A stretch of DNA of 23,821 nucleotides from Nemertoderma westbladi. Its lineage: Eukaryota; Xenacoelomorpha; Nemertodermatida; Nemertodermatidae. Below are positions 19,201-23,821 of the stretch, piece by piece. The stretch is from NCBI GenBank assembly GCA_032718475.1, contig JAUCBJ010000554.1:1-23821 (forward strand), given 5' to 3'. Numbering within the stretch: the first letter of the stretch is position 1; each line of letters starts with the position of its first letter. The notes beneath the pieces are model-generated. The model was given only the letters and a program-made list of their open reading frames with translations, was not told the DNA's origin and made no database searches. The translations under genes were made by a program, and so were the position numbers.

Positions 19201-22035
19201 TTTTCGGTTGTATCCGAACCTACTAGATTGTCGGATATTTTCGGTTGTATCCGAACCTACCAGATTGTCGGATATTTTTGGTTGTATCCGAACCGGTTGG
19301 ATATTTTCGGTTGTATCCGAACCTACTAGATTGTCGGATATTTTCGGTTGTATCCGAACCTACCAGATTGTCGGATGCTTTCGGTTGTATCCGAACCTAC
19401 CAGATTGACGGATATTTTCGGTTGCATCCGAACCTGTTGGATATTTTCGGTTGTATCCGAACCTACCAGATTATCGGATATTTTCGGTTGTATCCGAACC
19501 TACCAGATTGTCGGATATTTTCGGTTGCATCCGAACCTGTTGGATATTTTCGGTTGTATCCGAACCTACCAGATTATCGGATATTTTCGGTTGTATCCGA
19601 ACCTACCAGATTGTCGGATATTTTCGGTTGTATCCGAACCTACCAGATTGTCGGATATTTTCGGTTGCATCCGAACCTGTTGGATATTTTCGGTTGTATC
19701 CGAACCTACCAGATTGTCGGATATTTTCGGTTGTATCCGAACCTACCAGATTGTCGGATATTTTCGGTTGTATCCGAACCTACCAGATTGTCGGATATTT
19801 TCGGTTGTATCCGAACCTACCAGATTGTCGGATATTTTCGGTTGCATCCGAACCTGTTGGATATTTTCGGTTGTATCCGAACCTACCAGATTGTCGGATA
19901 TTTTTGGTTGTATCCAAACCTGTCGGATATTTTCGGTTGTATCCGAACCTACCAGATTGTCGGATATTTTCGGTTGCATCCGAACCTGTTGGATATTTTC
20001 GGTTGTATCCGAACCTACCAGATTGTCGGATATTTTTGGTTGTATCCGAACCTGTCGGATATTTTTGGTTGTATCCGAACCTACCAGATTATCGGATATT
20101 TTCGGTTGTATCCGAACCTACCAGATTGTCGGATATTTTTGGTTGCATCCGAACCTACCAGATTGTCGGATATTTTTGGTTGTATCCGAACCTGTCGGAT
20201 ATTTTTGGTTGTATCCGAACCTACCAGATTATCGAATATTTTCGGTTGTATCCGAACCTACCAGATTGTCGGATATTTTTGGTTGTATCCGAACCTACCA
20301 GATTGTCGGATATTTTTGGTTGCATCCGAACCTACCAGATTATCGGATATTTTCGGTTGTATCCAAACCTACAAGTTTGTTGGATATTTTCAGTTGTATC
20401 CGAACCTACCAAATTGTCGGATATTTTCGGTTGTATCCGAACCTACCAGATTGTCGGATATTTCCGGTTGTATCCGAACCTACCAGATTGTCGGATATTT
20501 TCGGTTGTATCCGAACCTACCAGATTGTCGGATATTTTTAGTTGTTTCCGAACCTACCAGTTTGTGTCGGATATCTTTGGTTGTATCCGAACCTACCAGA
20601 TAGTCGGATATTTTCGGTTGTATCCAAACCTACCAGATTGTCGGATATTTGCGGTTGTATCCGAACCTACCAGATTGTCGGATATTTTCGGTTGTATTTT
20701 TTTTTTTTTTTTTTATTTTAACGTATATTAATCCAAATAAATGGAGCAATTGGGCAACAAGCTGTAAAGCTTATAAAAGCCCACTTGCCGATTAATTACA
20801 TATTTAAGTTTATTGCACCACGGACACAGATAAATGCTAAATGAAACAAAAGCACACTTTGTTATCCACTGTACGTGATACACATCACACACACCACATG
20901 ATACACATCACATTGTTGTATATCACATGTCGGATATTTTTGGTTGCATCCACACCTGTCGGATATTTTCGGTTGTATATCACAACATGTCGGATATTTT
21001 TTGTTGCATCCAAACCTGTCGGATATTTTCGGTTGTATCCGAACCAAAAAGTTTGTCGGATATTTTTAGTTGTTTCCGAACCTACCAGTTTGTGTCGGAT
21101 ATCTTTGGTTGTATCCGAACCTACCAGATAGTCGGATATTTTCGGTTGTATCCGAACCTACCAGATTGTCGGATATTTTTAGTTGTTTCCGAACCTACCA
21201 GTTTGTGTCGGATATCTTTGGTTGTATCCGAACCTACCAGATTGTCGGATATTTTCGGTTGTATCCAAACCTACCAGATTGTCGGATATTTGCGGTTGTA
21301 TCCGAACCTACCAGATTGTCGGATATTTTCGGTTGTATATCACATGTCGGATATTTTTGGTTGCATCCACACCTGTCGGATATTTCCGGTTGTATATCAC
21401 AACATGTCGGATATTTTTTGTTGCATCCAAACCTGTCGGATATTTTTGGTTGTATCCGAACCAAAAAGTTTGTCGGATATGTTTAGTTGTTTCCGAACCT
21501 ACCAGTTTGTGTCGGATATCTTTGGTTGTATCCGAACCTACCAGATTGTCGGATATTTTCGGTTGTATCCGAACCTACCAGATTGTCGGATATTTTCGGT
21601 TGTATATCACAACATGACGGATATTTTCGGTTGTATATCACAACATGTCGGATATGTTTAGTTGTATCCGAACCTTCAAGATTGTCGGATATTTTCGGTT
21701 GTATATCACAACATGACGGATATTTTCGGTTGTATATCACAACATGTCGGATATGTTTAGTTGTATCCGAGCCTACCAGATTGTCGGATATTTTCGGTTG
21801 TATATCACAACATGACGGATATTTTCGGTTGTATATCACAACATGTCGGATATGTTTACTTGTATCCGAACCTACCAGTTTGTCGGAAACTCCTGTAATC
21901 GTTTAACATCTCGACGCATTCGTTAAACGCAACCTCCTTAACTTTACTAAAGACTTTTCTCATGGAATCCTCATTATTAGACCTATGTTTACGGGTGTCG
22001 CATATCTCTTGGTAAACCGAGTCGCTAATGTGCAT
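11741..22035 (-). CDS. RhoGEF2: RhoGEF2 / ARHGEF11-12-type Rho guanine-nucleotide exchange factor, partial (6 exons)
   Basis: Six exons, in coding order 22035-21876, 16827-16645, 15945-15755, 15241-14789, 14160-13738 and 13201-11741, join in consistent phase (0, 1, 1, 0, 0, 0) and total 2,871 bases or 957 codons without a stop. The order of domains is end of the RGS-like (RH) domain, C1 zinc finger, linker, DH and PH, then a disordered tail. RH plus C1 plus DH-PH is the layout of the fly RhoGEF2 family. Such proteins are activated through G12/13-type G proteins and load GTP onto Rho to drive actomyosin contraction at the cell cortex. That role is family knowledge; only the domains are seen here. 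The amino end (the PDZ domain expected in this family and most of RH) lies beyond the right edge. The 3' end is not identified. Orthology to RhoGEF2 rather than another RH-RhoGEF is likely but not proven. Confidence 0.9.
11837..12001 (-). repeat. Coding 15-bp minisatellite, pentapeptide LPxDx, 11 copies
   Basis: Within the tail after PH, the sequence reads LSSNG, LRSGS, LPSNG, LSSDS, LPIGS, LPNDI, LPIDS, LPSDA, LPDDT, LPSDS, LPCDT. The DNA period is 15 bp (for example GGCAACGCGTCGCTA on the plus strand). Leu stays fixed and Pro nearly so, while the other positions vary, keeping frame throughout. Confidence 0.9.
13202..13737 (-). other. RhoGEF intron inside the DH domain
   Basis: AT-rich sequence between donor AAG|GTATTT and acceptor TTTCATTCCAG. 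No RNA gene, repeat array or open frame of note. Confidence 0.75.
13738..14160 (-). CDS. RhoGEF2: RhoGEF exon: linker and start of DH domain
   Basis: The acceptor TACTTTTTAG precedes 14160 and the donor AAG|GTATTT follows 13738; both are phase 0. A charged, low-complexity linker (RNSGKVERSESLKLERRA) leads to NENWHNRVPSAARKLLSKRE, then VKRQEVINEVINTECGHLRW and the start of helix 1 of DH up to FYLPMKKDK. These residues match conserved region 1 of Dbl-homology domains (the rE-xxRQ-xxInE-xxxTE pattern). The DH domain is split by an intron here. Confidence 0.88.
14161..14788 (-). other. RhoGEF intron between linker exons
   Basis: A 628-bp intron. It holds a member of the dispersed repeat family (GGAAGGCTATTCTAAT and CAAAACAATAAAC, about 14635-14663) and a CTTCACATGGG motif near 14466-14476 shared with the arms of the possible MITE at 6862-7164. 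No open frame of note. Confidence 0.7.
14789..15241 (-). CDS. RhoGEF2: RhoGEF exon: second half of C1 finger and acidic linker
   Basis: The acceptor TATTCCACAG is followed by NYQCQVCEYTVHKGDCLNRL and then DKTC, completing the C1 ligands. The spacing after the second His is H-x3-C, where the C1 consensus has H-x2-C. Next come a basic patch (GKKSKKLKDR) and a long Ser/Asp/Glu-rich, probably disordered linker. The donor AAG|GTTCGA at 14788 is weak at +3, but an in-frame TGA lies at 14780-14782, so the exon must end before it. Phase 0 on both sides. Confidence 0.82.
15242..15754 (-). other. RhoGEF intron within the C1 finger
   Basis: This contains a CCTTT microsatellite (about 15553-15589) and a dispersed-repeat copy (about 15505-15547). 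No coding signal. Confidence 0.75.
15553..15589. repeat. CCTTT microsatellite
   Basis: Repeated CCTTT pentamers with one CCTCT interruption, inside a RhoGEF intron. Confidence 0.9.
15755..15945 (-). CDS. RhoGEF2: RhoGEF exon: first half of C1 zinc finger
   Basis: The acceptor ATTATTTTTTTAG lies at 15946 and above, and a textbook donor CAG|GTAAGT follows 15755. The exon encodes a basic linker (VPFESFLFKEHRSRRG) and then HNFAPTQFRTLAYCAHC followed by LLWGIGSQ. This is the first zinc-binding His, the first CxxC pair and the WGIG turn typical of C1 domains. It ends in phase 0 inside the finger, and the next exon supplies the remaining ligands. Confidence 0.88.
15946..16644 (-). other. RhoGEF intron between RH and C1 exons
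   Basis: An AT-rich intron holding a G20 homopolymer on the plus strand (16110-16129). No coding frame is supported. If the alternative donor of the preceding exon is used, the intron starts at 16653. Confidence 0.7.
16110..16129 (+). repeat. Poly(G) run, 20 bases, flanked by an inverted hexamer
   Basis: Twenty consecutive G on the plus strand (C on the transcribed strand), bracketed by AAGGTG on the left and CACCTT on the right, which are inverted copies. Confidence 0.9.
16645..16827 (-). CDS. RhoGEF2: RhoGEF exon: end of RGS-like domain
   Basis: The acceptor TTACTTTCCAG precedes 16827 and the exon starts with two bases of a split Gly codon. It encodes LCALYGDGQIKPDADTQEEL, then LDKILLNRITAL, and closes with CQCIASYLRMN, the helical end of the RH domain. 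The donor is uncertain. ATG|GTACC (last exon base 16645) and TAC|GTATGA (last exon base 16654) both end in phase 1 and both fit the next exon, differing by three residues. I chose the former because it keeps the longer match to the family. Confidence 0.8.
16901..20697. repeat. 37/29-bp minisatellite, main block
   Basis: The long unit is 37 bp. On the plus strand it reads GTCGGATATTTTCGG, then TTGTATCCGAAC, then CTACCAGATT. A short unit of 29 bp lacks the final 8 bases. Variants include GCATCC for GTATCC and GGATGCTTT for GGATATTTT. Each unit holds an inverted pair TCGGATA/TATCCGA (7-bp stem, 10-base loop). Around 19039-19451 the landmark positions 19039, 19142, 19245, 19348 and 19451 are exactly 103 bp apart (37+37+29), a higher-order repeat. 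The long unit has no stop in any plus-strand frame, so the very long open frames here are artefacts. Confidence 0.97.
20698..20914 (-). mobile_element. Poly(A)-tailed insertion interrupting the minisatellite
   Basis: The array breaks off at GGTTGTAT and a T run (about 20697-20714) begins: a poly(A) tail on the minus strand, preceded there by an AAAATAAA signal. Non-repeat sequence follows up to about 20914 with a CACATCACACACACC-like end. The 7-mer GTTGTAT occurs at 20691-20697 and 20915-20921 and could be a target-site duplication. It looks like a small retroposed transcript or SINE end on the minus strand. I do not recognise the source. Confidence 0.55.
20915..21886. repeat. Minisatellite, second block with hybrid units, reaching into the exon
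   Basis: The same unit as the main block is mixed with hybrids in which the second half is replaced by TTGTATATCACAACATG, matching the right flank of the insertion. These hybrids recur between about 20980 and 21845. Other units have TTTTTAGTTGTTTCC or CCAGTTTGTGTCGG. The last unit ends CTACCAGTTTGTCGG at 21886, 11 bases inside the RhoGEF exon. Confidence 0.92.
21865..21886 (-). promoter_or_regulatory. 5' splice site embedded in the terminal minisatellite unit
   Basis: On the coding strand the exon end CCGACAAACTG is followed by GTAGGTTCGGA. The repeat units read CCGACAATCTG followed by GTAGGTTCGGA, so each full-length unit resembles the exon end plus its donor with a single A/T difference. 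Confidence 0.8.
21876..22035 (-). CDS. RhoGEF2: RhoGEF exon: C-terminal half of RGS-like domain
   Basis: The acceptor TTTCTGTTTTAG is at 22036 and above; the exon opens in phase 0 with MHISDSVYQEIC. It reads through a basic helix (RKVFSKVKEVAFNECVEML) to NDYRSFRQTG and ends in phase 1 at the donor CTG|GTAGGT (GT at 21875-21874). The joined residues YRSFRQTG|LCALYGD match the position of the conserved YR...GLGSLYGD stretch of mammalian RH-RhoGEFs, which supports this donor. The last 11 coding bases (CCGACAAACTG) already belong to the intronic minisatellite unit. Reading on would give a stop a few codons into the array. Confidence 0.85.
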
Positions 22036-23821
22036 CTAAAACAGAAATATAAGATATGGAGATATAGCAATAACATTAGGTAACTCATGTTGTTTCAGGT
22101 AAACAACTCATATGCCCATAAGACCCATTGAACACCATTGTACAATTATTATTGTACAACTTACAACTAAATTATATTCTCCGTAAATTCACAGTAATAT
22201 CGACAGTAAACTGTAATATTTATTATAATGTAACCAATAATATGAATTGATTATTAGGGTATCAAAACTGGAAAGGTTTACAACTTAATAAATAAATAAA
22301 AACCTCAACACAGTCCCAATCAAAAGTGAATGTTTAAGTAATACAATCGTCAGTTGTATTGAGCTGTATAATACAGGGGGTTGAGTAACGTTTAACTCTT
22401 GGAATTAATAAATATAAATTTATACATTTATACATTTACTCAAAAATTGGTGTTAAATACAAATTAAATAATTGTAAATTACAAATAAAACAAGCCATTA
22501 TTACTATTGACCTTGAAAACAGCCCCACTGAGCTGAATGACTCCGCCCAGATTATTTACAACACAATATTGGGATATATCCGTGATATACTCGGGGTTAA
22601 ATATGGACAAAAGTTACAGCGAAAGCTAAAATCCGACCCTGTTAAGGTTCCCGGCTGTATGGAAAGGAACAGGTTACAGCATGGTGACTTAAAAAACAAT
22701 TAAGGAAACTTAAAAACAGAGATCCTTACAGTTTTAGTACTCATTTTTAAAGTATCATAAACTATTTTCATTAACGTGACATAGCCAAGTGTTATTGGTT
22801 AGTTACTTTGGAACAAATAATGATACTAATAAGCCCTACCGCTTGGCGGAGTGAGTAGGAATTAGGATGTGTGCAGCAAGTCAGTTGCAGGAAAACTATG
22901 TTGTTTAATTACTTGTAGAAGATATGAAGAATAAATGATCTAATACACAATGATAGACAACTTATACGTCTAGACCTAAATAGTGTTTGCCGATTAGCAC
23001 CGTGTAGTAACCGGAGTTGCTAAATACGAAGCCCAAGTTGCGTAAACTAATTCGCCGAGTCTGTTCCATTATAAAATGAATAATAATAACAAGAAATAAG
23101 AATAAGCCAGATGATTTAATGACGGTGTAATGCGGAAAAAACTTATCATGTATCCATAGTGAAATAATGTCTGTTTTTTTTCTAAATAATTAATATTCTT
23201 TGTTATATTTGTAAGAAAAGTAGGAATATTAGACAGTAGACACTAATGAACAGTTGGCCTACGCACGTAACTATGAAATGCTCCACAACGCCGCAAGAGA
23301 GCTGCAATAATTGATCTTCATACTCAAGGAACCACTTATGTTGATGTTTACGAGACACCAAGGAACTCTGGCATCGCACACCCCTCAACACGGCTCGCCC
23401 CGCAACCACCCAACCCAATACGTTCACCCACCGTAAATCAATCAGCATTGTATTGAGATAACTTTATTAGCTGGTCCAAAGTCCACCAACAGCACGGTCA
23501 CTAACACCACCCTAAACACAACGCAAAGCCATGCCGCTAAACTTCGTATTTGCCAAGACAAATTAGATCAAAATTCAAGATATATCATTTGCCAGCTCTT
23601 ACAATGGGCAGAAAGATCACTCTATAATTTTATTGGGAATAATAGTAGCCTAAGCAGTGGATGCGGTGGGGTGGGGGGGGGGGGGGGGGGGGGGTAATGG
23701 TGACATATCTGTCACTCGCAAACACAATCGGAACCAATTAAAACTTTATACATCACTTTACTTAATTTCTTAAACTTGAAAGCATCTAGTTTTCCGTCGT
23801 TTTAATCAAAACCAACGCCCA
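22036..23821 (-). other. Upstream RhoGEF intron, no exon recognised
   Basis: Sequence 5' of the first visible RhoGEF exon on the minus strand. It is AT-rich, with a dispersed-repeat motif AACAGGTTACAG at 22668-22679 and a G22 run at 23673-23694. The 81-codon minus-strand frame at 23203-23448 has no family signature and was not accepted. The missing front of the RH domain must lie beyond the right edge or was overlooked here. Confidence 0.6.
23673..23694 (+). repeat. Poly(G) run, 22 bases
   Basis: A second long G homopolymer on the plus strand, preceded by GGTGGGGT. It is C-rich on the transcribed strand. Confidence 0.9.

Larger units (their letters stand above)
16828..21875 (-). other. 5,048-bp RhoGEF intron occupied by a minisatellite
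   Basis: It runs from donor CTG|GTAGGT (21875-21874) to acceptor TTACTTTCCAG (ending at 16828). Only about 75 bases at the acceptor end and one insertion (about 20697-20920) are not minisatellite. Exon phases 1/1 across it agree, and the joined residues QTG|LCALYGD fit the family. Confidence 0.85.

Noticed and set aside
16901-21886. CRISPR-like array of regular short repeats
   Set aside because: There are no unique spacers between repeats; units abut each other and the context is a eukaryotic intron.
16901-21886. Recursive-splicing sites at TAG|GTTCGG in each unit
   Set aside because: AG and GT are juxtaposed, but there is no pyrimidine tract before the AG and the donor half is weak.
16845-21906. 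Very long plus-strand open frames (up to 596 codons) with repeats such as IFGCIRTYQIVGYF
   Set aside because: The 37-bp unit has no stop in any plus frame and 37 is not divisible by three, so all three frames are open at once. The region is an intron of a minus-strand gene.
23203-23448. 81-codon minus-strand frame as an upstream RhoGEF exon
   Set aside because: It does not resemble the RH domain and ends in a hydrophobic AT-rich stretch; no good splice acceptor was evident.

Overview
This window looks like nuclear DNA of an arthropod, most likely an insect: it is AT-rich, has spliced genes with GT-AG introns, an RTE-type retrotransposon fragment, and many mini- and microsatellites. The species cannot be named from the sequence. 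Both confident genes lie on the minus strand, so they read from high to low coordinates.

Left third (1-7,900): no protein gene is supported. It holds a 475-bp satellite (1-1719), an AT-rich stretch full of GCTAT/ATAGC palindromes carrying a 136-bp GC-rich, strongly structured, SINE-like insertion with a 10-bp target-site duplication (2068-2223), a 5'-truncated RTE retrotransposon with an 11-bp target-site duplication (3098-3774), a 63-bp minisatellite (3859-4540), a 31-bp repeat (5283-5375), and a GTCT-rich 150-166 bp repeat family (4898-4980 and 5690-6240).

Middle (7,828-10,392): an intronless gene for a secreted 826-residue cysteine-rich protein with a signal peptide, nine WAP-type four-disulfide domains, four CGGC repeats plus a divergent fifth, and a proline tail. 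A poly(A) signal lies about 80 bases past the stop.

Right half (11,741-22,035): six exons of a RhoGEF2 / ARHGEF11-12-type Rho guanine-nucleotide exchange factor. From 5' to 3' they encode the end of the RGS-like (RH) domain, a C1 zinc finger split across two exons, a linker, the DH domain split across two exons, the PH domain and a disordered tail. All splice phases agree and the exons sum to 957 codons. The 5' end lies beyond the right edge; the 3' end was not located.

The most striking structure is the 5.05-kb intron between the two RH exons. It is almost entirely a 37/29-bp minisatellite. The array begins exactly at the 5' splice site of the upstream exon, and most 37-bp units carry a copy of that donor (CTG|GTAGGT on the transcribed strand). 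The array seems to have grown out of the exon-intron junction. It has a 103-bp higher-order repeat, and a poly(A)-tailed insertion whose flank was later absorbed into hybrid repeat units.
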